Part shown: in pieces, positions 16,674 to 23,667 of the stretch
How the letters are laid out: each line of letters starts with the position of its first letter
Numbering within the stretch: position 1 is the first letter of the stretch
Assembly (NCBI GenBank): GCA_021155885.1
Contig: JAJNBB010000023.1
Span: 1-34,895, forward strand
DNA from: Fibrobacteria bacterium
GTDB taxonomy: Bacteria > Fibrobacterota > Fibrobacteria > UBA11236
Length of the DNA stretch: 34,895 bases
Direction of reading: 5' to 3'
The notes under the pieces: model-generated
Seen by the model: only the letters and a program-made list of their open reading frames with translations
Told to the model about the DNA's origin: nothing
The model's database searches: none
Position numbers and translations under genes: made by a program

Positions 16674-17122
16674 GGCTCCCGGGGCGGATTTATATTCGCG
16701 GCGTAAAGCTTCTCGCCTTTATCCGGCTCCGCCCTGTGCGCGTACCCGCACCCCAAACCGGCGGAGGATTTCCCCAATCTCAAGCCCCCTCAGAAAATGG
16801 GTCGATGGCACGGCTCGGTCGGCATGCAATCGGCATGCAATCGGCATGGCGGACGGGCCGCGCTGGTGTTCCGGCTGGATCCCGACGACTATCGTTGCAC
16901 CTAATTTCACATTATTATCCATATAAAAAAACACGATATTTCACATTATTTCGCCTTTTGAACCGAATGTCGAGTTTTTTCGGCCATTGGATTCGGCGAA
17001 TCAGCCCAGCCCGCGGGAAGCAATAGATGTAAAATATGTGACAAATAAAAAAGTCGTGCGCGGATCTCGAGGCCCGCCTATATATCAGCATGGACCGGAC
17101 AAAATTCACGAAAGGATATTCC
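16674..17122. other. 449-nt intergenic region with an 11-bp tandem repeat and a possible gene remnant
   Basis: No complete gene is supported. One plus-strand frame, from 16707 to about 16903, reads without a stop through PHPKPAEDFPNLKPP and GGRAALVFRLDPDDYRCT, but it has no start codon upstream of the middle; it may be a decayed gene. Inside it TCGGCATGCAA is repeated at 16819-16829 and 16830-16840, with a partial third copy. From about 16905 the DNA becomes AT-rich and leads into the promoter area of the S74 gene, with TATATC at 17081-17086 as a possible -10 box. Confidence 0.5.
16819..16848. repeat. 11-bp tandem repeat, 2.7 copies
   Basis: TCGGCATGCAA occurs twice in exact tandem, followed by TCGGCATG. 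Eleven is not a multiple of three, so the repeat would shift any reading frame across it, which fits non-coding or decayed DNA. Confidence 0.85.
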
Positions 17123-18076
17123 ATGCGTAATGCGATCGCTGCAATTTGCGCCGGCCTCGGCCTGGCTTCAGGACAAGACGTGAACATGGTGTCAAATACC
17201 AGTGCGGGCGAACTCGTCCACATTGAGAACACGGGGAACGATTACAAGGCGCTCGTGAGTGCCACCTCGGGCTCCAACAATGGGGGGCTAGGGATTTCGG
17301 TGGGTTATTACGGTTCGGCCAGCGGCTGGAGCGGCATAAATAATTCCGTTTCGCTCGGATCCTACGGTTCAGCTTATGGTTATGAGGGAAGTATAGGAAT
17401 CGGAGATGATGGATGGTCGCAGGGACTTAACCACACCACTTATGCGGGCAGTGGCGGTTATAACTACGGCGTCAAAAGCGGGATCAATGCCGGCGACAAC
17501 GCGAATTCCTACGGCCTGTACTCCACCGTCTACGGGGGAACCTACGGGTACCATTACGGGCTCTACGTGGACACCTGGGCGGATGCCTACGCCTATACAT
17601 ACGGCGTTTACTCCTCGGCCGGCAATGGCGGAGTGGCGGATGCCTACGCCGGTTGGTTCAATGGTGACGTCGCGGTGACTGGGAGTTGCAATCCGTGTTC
17701 CCCCTCAGACGTAATGTTCAAGAAGAACGTCCGGGACTACCGGGGGGGCCTGGGCAAGATCCTCGCCCTGAAGCCGCGCGCCTACGAAATGCGAACCGAC
17801 GAATTCAAGGACCGGATGAACCTCGGGAAGGGAACCAAGGTCGGTTTCATTGCCCAGGAGGTCGAGCAGGTGATGCCCGAATTGGTGCATACACTCTCGG
17901 CGCCGCCCAAGTTGAGCATCGAGGAGCAAAAGCAGAAGGTCAAGAAGGAGCCGACCAAGTTCCGGGCAATGAACTATAACGAATTGGTGCCGGTGCTGGT
18001 GCAGGCCATGCAGGAACAGCAGGCCCAGATCGAGGCGATGAAAACGGAGCTCGCGGCTCTAAAGGCCCGGAAGTAA
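17123..18076 (+). CDS. secreted Tyr/Gly-rich protein with S74 intramolecular chaperone domain
   Basis: The 317-residue protein begins with a short signal-like segment (MRNAIAAICAGLGLASG). Residues about 40-185 form a Gly/Tyr/Ser-rich region with repeated YG steps (YGSAYGYEGS, GLYSTVYGGTYGYHYGLY) holding 21 tyrosines. From residue 195 comes a peptidase S74 intramolecular chaperone domain: Ser195-Asp starts the domain, Lys200 stands five residues later as in the Ser-Lys dyad of phage endosialidases, then KVGFIAQEVEQVMPEL, NYNELVPVLVQAMQEQ and a helical coiled-coil end. S74 domains trimerise fibre-like proteins and then cut themselves off. The start at 17123 has AAAGGA upstream. This would be a cellular, secreted fibre protein rather than a phage tail; no phage genes are nearby. 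The tyrosinase homologue follows after 7 nt. Confidence 0.8.
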   Translation: MRNAIAAICAGLGLASGQDVNMVSNTSAGELVHIENTGNDYKALVSATSGSNNGGLGISVGYYGSASGWSGINNSVSLGSYGSAYGYEGSIGIGDDGWSQGLNHTTYAGSGGYNYGVKSGINAGDNANSYGLYSTVYGGTYGYHYGLYVDTWADAYAYTYGVYSSAGNGGVADAYAGWFNGDVAVTGSCNPCSPSDVMFKKNVRDYRGGLGKILALKPRAYEMRTDEFKDRMNLGKGTKVGFIAQEVEQVMPELVHTLSAPPKLSIEEQKQKVKKEPTKFRAMNYNELVPVLVQAMQEQQAQIEAMKTELAALKARK

Positions 18077-18083
18077 GATCGCC

Positions 18084-19436
18084 GTGAAGCTCTCCCTGAC
18101 GAAAACGGCGGCGCTTTGTCTCGTTGCGCTTTGCTTACCCTCGCAAGCCCAGGGTATTCGCAAGAATTACACGGAAATGACGTCTGATGAAAAGTCAGAC
18201 TACCTGGCGGCGTGGAATGCATTGTACAATTCGACGGCCAGCAACGACATCGTGCAGGTCCTCTCGAACTGGTACAACGCCAACTACTCCGCGATCAACT
18301 GGGCCTGGCCGGACGGAGAGGCCCAGAATCAGTTTCTCGCTTGGCATCGCATGGCCCTGTGGGAGATGGAGAAGGCATTGCAGGCCCAGAACGCGAGGAT
18401 TACCATCCCTTATTGGGACTGGTACGTAAACACTTCCTCATCCGACGCGCTTTTCACCAGTTTTTTGCCTACCGGGTCCCTCAACAGCAATTGGGGGGTC
18501 AACCGGAACGTAGGGGCCGCCGGAAGTCTGCCGCATGCCCAGGCGAGCCTCTGCATGATGGCCTCCACGCAATGGTTCCATTTCAGTAATCTCAACAGTT
18601 GCCTGGGGCCGCCCGATTTTCCTCCCGGTATGAATCCCAACGCCGAGAACCTGTTCCATGGACCGGTGAGAACGTGGATGGGAGGGGACATGGCCACCAG
18701 CTATGCGCCCATCGACCCGATTTACTACCTGCATGCGGCAAGGATGGACAAGTTCTGGCAAGCCTGGGAGGACCAGGCTTCGATGGCCAGTTCGCACTCG
18801 ATCACCACGCTCAACCGTTATAATGGATCCACGACGAGCCCCGTCCTGGGGACCTTGCCAAGCACGGATCCCGATGCCATTGTGAACGGGCGTGTCGCGC
18901 ACGGCACCTACTATACCAGCGGCGGCACCGCGACCTTGAACGACGGTTATGACGTAACCAACGCCTACCGAAACCCGGAGTACTTCGGGTATCAATACAA
19001 TATCGTGGCGGCTGATTTTGCGGTTCCCGCCGGCAAAAGTGCCGTGATTCATTCGGGCACGAACATCACCATTCAGCCCGGGTTTGCCTCCAGTGGCACC
19101 TTAACGTTGCATGTCGGCGATTATGACAGTCCGCTTGTAAAAAGGGGCGGGTCGGAACAGGTCAACGCGCGCGGGTTGGGCAATCCGGGAATTTTGAATG
19201 TGTCGAGAAGCGGAGGCGTCTTAAGCGTGTCTTTCCGGTTGGCGGAAACCACGCCCGTCACCATCGAAGTCTTCTCGGCGAACGGCGCCAGGCTGGGGAC
19301 CCCCTTACGGAAGGGCCGCGTGCCCTATGGCAGCCATAAGCTGGAGATGTCGTTTCCTTCGGAGTTCAGGGGCGTGGCTTACGTAAAGGTGACGTCCGGT
19401 GCGCGGGTTTACAAGAAGGCGGTGTCTTTGCTCTGA
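18084..19436 (+). CDS. secreted tyrosinase-fold protein lacking most copper ligands
   Basis: After a signal peptide (MKLSLTKTAALCLVALCLP), the 450-residue protein aligns by motif with bacterial tyrosinases: IRKNYTEMTSDEK, FLAWHRMALWEMEKAL (CuA), IPYWDW, WMGGDMA, and DPIYYLHAARMDKFWQAW (CuB). Only two of six copper histidines are seen: His88 of WHR and His192 of LFHGP. The position nine before His88 is Glu79, no His lies further upstream, the second CuB ligand is Arg196, and the LHH motif reads LHA with Ala218. Oxidase activity is therefore doubtful. A TIQPGF-type beta module (about 313-347) and the shared C-terminal module follow. The start is a GTG, 7 nt after the S74 gene, suggesting co-expression. 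The fold call is strong; the function is unknown. Confidence 0.85.
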   Translation: MKLSLTKTAALCLVALCLPSQAQGIRKNYTEMTSDEKSDYLAAWNALYNSTASNDIVQVLSNWYNANYSAINWAWPDGEAQNQFLAWHRMALWEMEKALQAQNARITIPYWDWYVNTSSSDALFTSFLPTGSLNSNWGVNRNVGAAGSLPHAQASLCMMASTQWFHFSNLNSCLGPPDFPPGMNPNAENLFHGPVRTWMGGDMATSYAPIDPIYYLHAARMDKFWQAWEDQASMASSHSITTLNRYNGSTTSPVLGTLPSTDPDAIVNGRVAHGTYYTSGGTATLNDGYDVTNAYRNPEYFGYQYNIVAADFAVPAGKSAVIHSGTNITIQPGFASSGTLTLHVGDYDSPLVKRGGSEQVNARGLGNPGILNVSRSGGVLSVSFRLAETTPVTIEVFSANGARLGTPLRKGRVPYGSHKLEMSFPSEFRGVAYVKVTSGARVYKKAVSLL

Positions 19437-19518
19437 GAAAGGCGAATATCGCGCGCGCTTTGGAGCCGGAAACCATATTCAGGCCCATCGCATAAGGGTT
19501 TCCATCAAAGGGGTCGAT

Positions 19519-19986
19519 ATGGAACGAATCAAAACAGCATGGGGGAGGGCTTCAGCCTGGGCGGTGGTTTTCTCCGCGGCAACTGCCTTGGCTCAGCCTT
19601 CGTTGTTCAAGACCGTGGAGGGGCCATTGCCCAAGGGAGGCGCGTCCCTGGAGAGTTTTCGTAACGATTCCACGGTGAAAAGCGTGAACGTCACGGAGCT
19701 GAACCGCACCGCGCTGGACGGCGAACGGGCCGAATTCAATCCCTCCTCCGCCGAAAAGAAAGTCCTTCGGTTCATGGAGTCGAGGCGCGTGGAAGGCTCG
19801 GGGAAAGAGATCCGGCACGGCATCGTGGAGGGAGTCCCCGGGAGCGCGGTCACATTGTTCATCCGTGAAACCTATGTCCGAGGATTCGTGCGCGCCGGCA
19901 GTAGCCTGTACGTGATCGAGCCCTTGGGGGACGGTCTGTATTCCGTGGTTCACTATGACGCCGGGAAATTTCCAAAGGAGTTTTGA
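19519..19986 (+). CDS. secreted prodomain-like protein of the adjacent metzincin
   Basis: The 155-residue product has a signal peptide (MERIKTAWGRASAWAVVFSA then ATALAQ) and a mature part whose second half reads IVEGVPGSAVTLFIRETYVR, then a strand, then SSLYVIEPLGDGLYSVVHYD and FPKE. This order resembles the N-terminal region found before the catalytic domain in many single-chain reprolysin-like metallopeptidases. Here it ends in its own TGA, and the protease gene starts one base later with its own signal peptide. ATG 19519 has AAAGGGG upstream. The reading as a separately encoded propeptide, chaperone or inhibitor is inference; a simple frameshift is unlikely because the protease has an independent signal sequence. 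Confidence 0.65.
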   Translation: MERIKTAWGRASAWAVVFSAATALAQPSLFKTVEGPLPKGGASLESFRNDSTVKSVNVTELNRTALDGERAEFNPSSAEKKVLRFMESRRVEGSGKEIRHGIVEGVPGSAVTLFIRETYVRGFVRAGSSLYVIEPLGDGLYSVVHYDAGKFPKEF

Positions 19987-19987
19987 C

Positions 19988-21379
19988 ATGTTAAAGCGCA
20001 CCGGCCCGATCAGCCTGCTCCTTGTTGCCGTGGCCTGCGGCCTGTTAACCCTTCCCGCGCGCGCTCAGACCAAGGTGCGGATCCTCGTGGCCTACACCGG
20101 CGCGGCGGAGGCCGTGCTTCCTTCCAACTTGCGGGAATACATTGAAGATTATGTGATTGATTTGACGAACGGAATTTACGCGGCCAGCGCTTCCTCCGGC
20201 GTCACGCTGCCGATGCTTGAACTGGCGGGCATAACCAAGGTGTCGTACACGGAGTCGGTGTCCGCAAGCCCGTCGCCTACAGTCGCGGATCCAAACGATA
20301 TGCAGGTCGATCTGGATCGCATGATCACCGTCGATGGCTACATGGACGAGCTGCACACGCTTCGGAATCTTTTCGCCGCGGACGTGGTCATGCTTGTCTT
20401 CCAGGGGCATTCCGGCGCGGTCCGTTGCGTGTTCGGCAACTGCACCGGACCTTGGGACGGAATCGGCGCAAACGCCACCTACGCTTTTTTCGTCGCCAAG
20501 AAAAATCCCTATTTCGCCCAATATGTGGTGGCCCACGAAATAGGCCACCTTTTCGGATGTCGGCACGCCAAGGCGCCACCGGCCCCGAATCCCGGCGACC
20601 CCCCGCCGGGTGTTTCCGATCCCGCCAACACCCCTTATGCCTATGGACATGGGTACTTCGACACGATTCCGGGCCCTCCCATCGTCATGTTCGGCGATGT
20701 CATGGGATCCCATTCCTATTATCGGCAGGCCATTCTTTCCACCCCGTACGTGAATTATGCCCCCGGGTATCCCATGGGCAACGCCACCTATGCCGATTGC
20801 GCGCGGGTGCATCACGAGCAAAAGTCGACGGTCGCCGCATTCCGGACGCCAGTGTCCAGCGCGGTGTTGTCAAGCCATGTCGCCTACAACCAACATTATG
20901 CGGACGTCGTGGGCACCAACGTTTCCACCAGCGGGACAGTGACTTTTCAATCTGGCTCCGAGGGAAAGCTGCGCGCCACCGGAAGCGTTTCCATAAACCC
21001 GGGGTTCAGCACGAATGGAAGCGCTAAGTTGACCGTTTCCGTGGGCGCCAGCGCCCTCGCCAAGTCCGCGGCGTCGGAATCCGAATTGCCGGAGAAGCAT
21101 CCGGAAGAGCAACGGATTCCCGAGGCTTTCTTCCTGAGGATCCAGGAAAACCGAGGGGGCGTCGCGTTAGCCTATTCGCTCCCGGAAGATGCCTCGCTAT
21201 CGGTACGCGTCCGGAAAATTACGGGCGAGCTTGTGCGCGTCAAAACCCTGGGCCTCAGGAATTCCGGCCTGCACGAGGAGATCGTCGCGCTCGACGCGCC
21301 GCATGCCGGTATTTATGTGGTAAGCGTTTCGGCGGGGAAAAAAACGGTCACGCGCCGTGTTTTTTTCGGAAGTAAATAA
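19988..21379 (+). CDS. secreted metzincin (reprolysin-like) metallopeptidase
   Basis: The 463-residue protein has a signal peptide (MLKRTGPISLLLVAVACGLL then TLPARAQ) and a catalytic domain starting KVRILVAYTGAAEAV. The zinc site HEIGHLFGCRH begins at residue 183 and matches HExxHxxGxxH; a Met-turn candidate is DVMGSHSYYRQ, and STPYVNYAPGYPMGN is typical of the family. Residues about 316-357 contain the SINPGF-type beta module also present in the tyrosinase homologue, and the last 80 residues are the shared C-terminal module. It is a secreted zinc endopeptidase; its targets could be the neighbouring secreted proteins, which is inference. The upstream gene ends one base before this ATG. The gene ends only 3 nt from a convergent gene with no terminator between them. 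Confidence 0.88.
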   Translation: MLKRTGPISLLLVAVACGLLTLPARAQTKVRILVAYTGAAEAVLPSNLREYIEDYVIDLTNGIYAASASSGVTLPMLELAGITKVSYTESVSASPSPTVADPNDMQVDLDRMITVDGYMDELHTLRNLFAADVVMLVFQGHSGAVRCVFGNCTGPWDGIGANATYAFFVAKKNPYFAQYVVAHEIGHLFGCRHAKAPPAPNPGDPPPGVSDPANTPYAYGHGYFDTIPGPPIVMFGDVMGSHSYYRQAILSTPYVNYAPGYPMGNATYADCARVHHEQKSTVAAFRTPVSSAVLSSHVAYNQHYADVVGTNVSTSGTVTFQSGSEGKLRATGSVSINPGFSTNGSAKLTVSVGASALAKSAASESELPEKHPEEQRIPEAFFLRIQENRGGVALAYSLPEDASLSVRVRKITGELVRVKTLGLRNSGLHEEIVALDAPHAGIYVVSVSAGKKTVTRRVFFGSK

Positions 21380-21382
21380 CGG

Positions 21383-22612
21383 CTATAGCACCGCCCGATA
21401 CACATCTGTCCGTTTCAGCTCCATCACCCACGGGAACGCATACAGCCCGAACTTGACGGGCAGTTCCCGCGCCTCGAGACCCTTGTTCCAATTCGGATCC
21501 CCCAGTTCAGGCACATCCCTGTGAGGCCCCTCGAAGTGGAACCACAGGTCGCGCTCCAGCGCCCGCGCCGCCTCGGGCTTCGAATTCTGGCAGTACATGT
21601 GGTATAGGAGCTGCGCCATCGACCGGCGGTGCACGTCCTTCGGCAATCCCGCCTCGAGTAAGTCCTCCGCGGCGGCGCGGGCCCGGCCCTGGCGCGGGTC
21701 GGCGTCGCCGGTGCAGCAGGCCTGCAGGACGCGGGCGTAGAGTTCGTAGAACTCGGCGGGGTGATAGCCCGCGCGGCCCGCGTTCTGCAGGCAGTCGATG
21801 GCGAAGTAGTAATACCCCAGCTCGTATTGGGCCTCGGCCAGCAGGCGCCAGCCGCGGCCCGATCCCGGAAGTTCGGCGAGGCCGCGATCGAGGTAGCGCA
21901 CGGCCTCCGCGTACTGGCCCCGCTCCAGCAGCAGCTCGCCATAGACGAGCTGCATGTCGGGCGAGGCCAGCGCGCGCGCGCGGACGAACTCTTCCCACTC
22001 GGTTTCGGACCGGAACTGGCGCAGCAGCGCGGCCTTGGCCTGCAGGGCCGCGCGCTGCCCCGGGCGCTGGGCCAGCATCGCGTCCACCAGGGCCTCGGCG
22101 CGGCCATAGCGGCCCAGGGCCATTTGCAGGGCCAGCAGGTTGCGCCAGGCCGCTTCGGCCGCGACGCCGCGGCGCCATTCGGCGATCCAGAGGCTCTCGG
22201 CCAATGCCGGTTCCCCGCGCATCACGTGCAGGACCCCCACGTTGACGCGCAGGCTGCCGGCGAGGGCCGCCGTCGGGCGGCCGCGCATCTTTTCCCAGTT
22301 TTCTGCCGCGGCGTACGGGTTGCCGCCGACCAAGGCGCTTAGTCCGTTCAGGAAAAATTCTTCCTCGGGGCGCAGTTTCCCGCGCGGAAGCAGGGGCTTT
22401 CCCTTTCCGGGGGCCATCGAAGCGAGAATGGCGCGGGTATCGGTGGCCGCGAGGGTATCGGGAAAGGCGAGCGCCAGCACGATCGTGGCAGGTGAAAACG
22501 CGGCTTCGATTTCCAGGGTGCCGATTCCCGGCTCGCGCGGGCGCGCGGGCGCGGCAAGCACGGAGCCGGCCAGGGCAAGGCAAAGGCCGATCCTCCAGGC
22601 GCGCGGGTGCAT
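21383..22612 (-). CDS. secreted TPR-repeat protein
   Basis: The 409-residue protein starts with a signal peptide (MHPRAWRIGLCLALAGSVLA) and then consists of helical repeats with the TPR pattern: AAENWEKMRGRPTAALAGSL, LALQMALGRYGRAEALVDAM, YGELLLERGQYAEAVRYLD, and LLAEAQYELGYYYFAIDCLQ. It probably acts as a periplasmic or outer-membrane-associated scaffold; no specific partner can be read. The start at 22612 was chosen for the signal peptide; the frame stays open upstream to 22720 through DNA made of GTAGGAG words, which is unlikely to be coding. It converges with the metzincin gene, leaving 3 nt, and is divergent from dcd. Confidence 0.75.
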   Translation of the reverse strand: MHPRAWRIGLCLALAGSVLAAPARPREPGIGTLEIEAAFSPATIVLALAFPDTLAATDTRAILASMAPGKGKPLLPRGKLRPEEEFFLNGLSALVGGNPYAAAENWEKMRGRPTAALAGSLRVNVGVLHVMRGEPALAESLWIAEWRRGVAAEAAWRNLLALQMALGRYGRAEALVDAMLAQRPGQRAALQAKAALLRQFRSETEWEEFVRARALASPDMQLVYGELLLERGQYAEAVRYLDRGLAELPGSGRGWRLLAEAQYELGYYYFAIDCLQNAGRAGYHPAEFYELYARVLQACCTGDADPRQGRARAAAEDLLEAGLPKDVHRRSMAQLLYHMYCQNSKPEAARALERDLWFHFEGPHRDVPELGDPNWNKGLEARELPVKFGLYAFPWVMELKRTDVYRAVL

Positions 22613-22631
22613 TCTGGTAAAGTACGATTTT

Positions 22632-22757
22632 AGGTAGGAGGTAGGAGGAACTGGGATAGCCTGCCTCCTGTTGGACAAGCGTGGCCGGAGATTTCGATTC
22701 TTGCGCCTAATGGCTGTCACCCTCCTACCTCCTACCTCCTACCTCTTCCTACCTTTC
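22632..22757. repeat. inverted heptamer repeat (GTAGGAG) between TPR gene and dcd
   Basis: The left arm near 22634-22650 contains two tandem GTAGGAG words. The right arm at 22720-22757 contains three to four CTCCTAC words, the reverse complement. The arms are about 70 nt apart and span the divergent promoter zone. The right arm runs into a C-rich tract immediately before the dcd start. Confidence 0.8.
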
Positions 22758-22763
22758 CCCCCC

Positions 22764-23339
22764 ATGGTTCTGACAGGTCCCGAAATTTTCCGGCAAATCG
22801 AGATGGGCGTCGTGCACATCGCGCCCTTCCACCGCGCCCATCTGGGACCGAACTCCTACGACGTGACGCTGAACCCGCGCCTGCTCGTATACGATCTCGC
22901 GCCGGGCGAACCGCTGGACATGAAGCGCGACAACCCCGTGCGCGCGCTGGACATTCCCGAGGAAGGGCTTGTGCTCGAACCCGGCACCCTGTATATCGGC
23001 TGCACCAACGAGACGGCCACCAGCCGCGCCTTCGTCCCCATGTTCGAGGGACGTTCCAGCATCGGCCGGCTCGGCATCAACACCCACATTACCGCGGGCT
23101 TCGGCGATGTCGGGTGGGGTTATGTCCCCGACGAAAAAGGCGACCTGATTTGCCAGTACCCGACTTGGACCCTCGAGATCGAGGTCGTGCATCCCATCAA
23201 GGTCTACCCCAACGTGCGCATCGGCCAGGTCTATTTCATCCGCCCCGAGGGGGAGTTGGCGTTCTACAAGGGCAAATATTCCTCGCAGAAAGCCCCGCAG
23301 GCCAGCCAGCTGTACAAGGACTTTGTGGCCAAGAGCTGA
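22764..23339 (+). CDS. dcd: dCTP deaminase
   Basis: The 191-residue protein is a dCTP deaminase/dUTPase-fold enzyme: LGPNSYDVTLNP near the N-terminus, FEGRSSIGRLGI (residues 95-105, nucleotide-binding loop), HITAGFGDVGWG, TWTLEIEV with Glu138 as the probable catalytic base, and VRIGQVYFI. It deaminates dCTP to dUTP, or to dUMP in bifunctional forms, feeding dTMP synthesis in the cytoplasm. ATG 22764 fits the family N-terminus. There is no Shine-Dalgarno site; the start is preceded by pyrimidine-rich CTCCTAC repeats. The stop codon lies inside the left arm of the next inverted repeat. Whether the product is dUTP or dUMP cannot be settled from motifs alone. Confidence 0.93.
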   Translation: MVLTGPEIFRQIEMGVVHIAPFHRAHLGPNSYDVTLNPRLLVYDLAPGEPLDMKRDNPVRALDIPEEGLVLEPGTLYIGCTNETATSRAFVPMFEGRSSIGRLGINTHITAGFGDVGWGYVPDEKGDLICQYPTWTLEIEVVHPIKVYPNVRIGQVYFIRPEGELAFYKGKYSSQKAPQASQLYKDFVAKS

Positions 23340-23454
23340 CAGCATACAGCGGACAGCCCAACCTGGGCCTCGTCCTGTTTTCTAGCCGGAATCCATTATT
23401 AAGCCGGGGTGGGACTTTCCGGCTGTCCGCTGTAAGCTGTCCGCTACAAGCCTC
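23333..23454. repeat. inverted heptamer repeat (AGCGGAC) after dcd
   Basis: The left arm, starting in the dcd stop region, reads AGCTGACAGCATACAGCGGA then CAGCC. The right arm near 23430-23454 is GGCTGTCCGCTGTAAGCTGT then CCGCT, its reverse complement over about 25 nt with two mismatches. The arms are built from 7-nt words (AGCGGAC, AGCTTAC). Without a T-tract it is not a standard terminator. Confidence 0.8.
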
Positions 23455-23479
23455 CGTCTAACCGGTGAGTAGCTATTTT

Positions 23480-23533
23480 TTGACAACAATTCCCCTTCTA
23501 GAATGACACTAGTAGACAATTATTGCCAACAAT
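23480..23533 (+). promoter_or_regulatory. direct repeat TTGnCAACAAT upstream of glnA
   Basis: TTGACAACAAT at 23480-23490 and TTGCCAACAAT at 23523-23533 are 43 bases apart, about four helical turns, so both would face the same side of DNA. A weaker third match, TTTTCAACATT, starts at 23553. The first copy also contains TTGACA, a possible -35. CACTA and TAGTG flank the second copy as an inverted pair. The regulator is unknown. Confidence 0.4.
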
Positions 23534-23595
23534 AGTGACAGACGGACCGAGTTTTCAACATTGGAGCAAGATTTTAACAGTTTGACCTAAATAAA

Positions 23596-23613
23596 CTCGG
23601 CACGGTTTTTTCT
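23596..23613 (+). promoter_or_regulatory. weak sigma-54-like promoter of glnA
   Basis: CTCGGCACGGTTTTTTCT resembles the TTGGCACG-N4-TTGCT consensus but carries TC rather than GC at the -12 element. It lies about 55 bases before the glnA start, a plausible distance. glnA is sigma-54-dependent in many bacteria, but no sigma-54 gene or activator is visible here. Confidence 0.25.
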
Positions 23614-23667
23614 ACGTTCGTTTTCCGGTTTAACGTTTTGTCCACTCAATTTTCCCGGAGCTAATCC

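Larger units (their letters stand above)
23340..23667. other. 328-nt region between dcd and glnA
   Basis: No gene is seen. The first third is the inverted heptamer repeat. From about 23470 the DNA is AT-rich and holds regulatory-looking elements for glnA: two 11-bp direct copies of TTGnCAACAAT and a weak sigma-54-like site. Confidence 0.6.

Noticed and set aside
16719-16934. 71-residue minus-strand open frame in the gap before the S74 gene
   Set aside because: It has no ribosome-binding site or recognisable motif and crosses the 11-bp tandem repeat.
17123-18076. Prophage tail fibre
   Set aside because: The S74 domain suggests it, but the protein has a signal-like N-terminus and no phage structural, lysis or integrase genes are nearby.
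17123-19436. A DOPA cross-linking system in which the tyrosinase oxidises the Tyr-rich fibre
   Set aside because: It was the first idea, but four of six copper ligands appear replaced, so oxidation is unlikely. Tyr-rich YG repeats are also common in S74-linked proteins generally.
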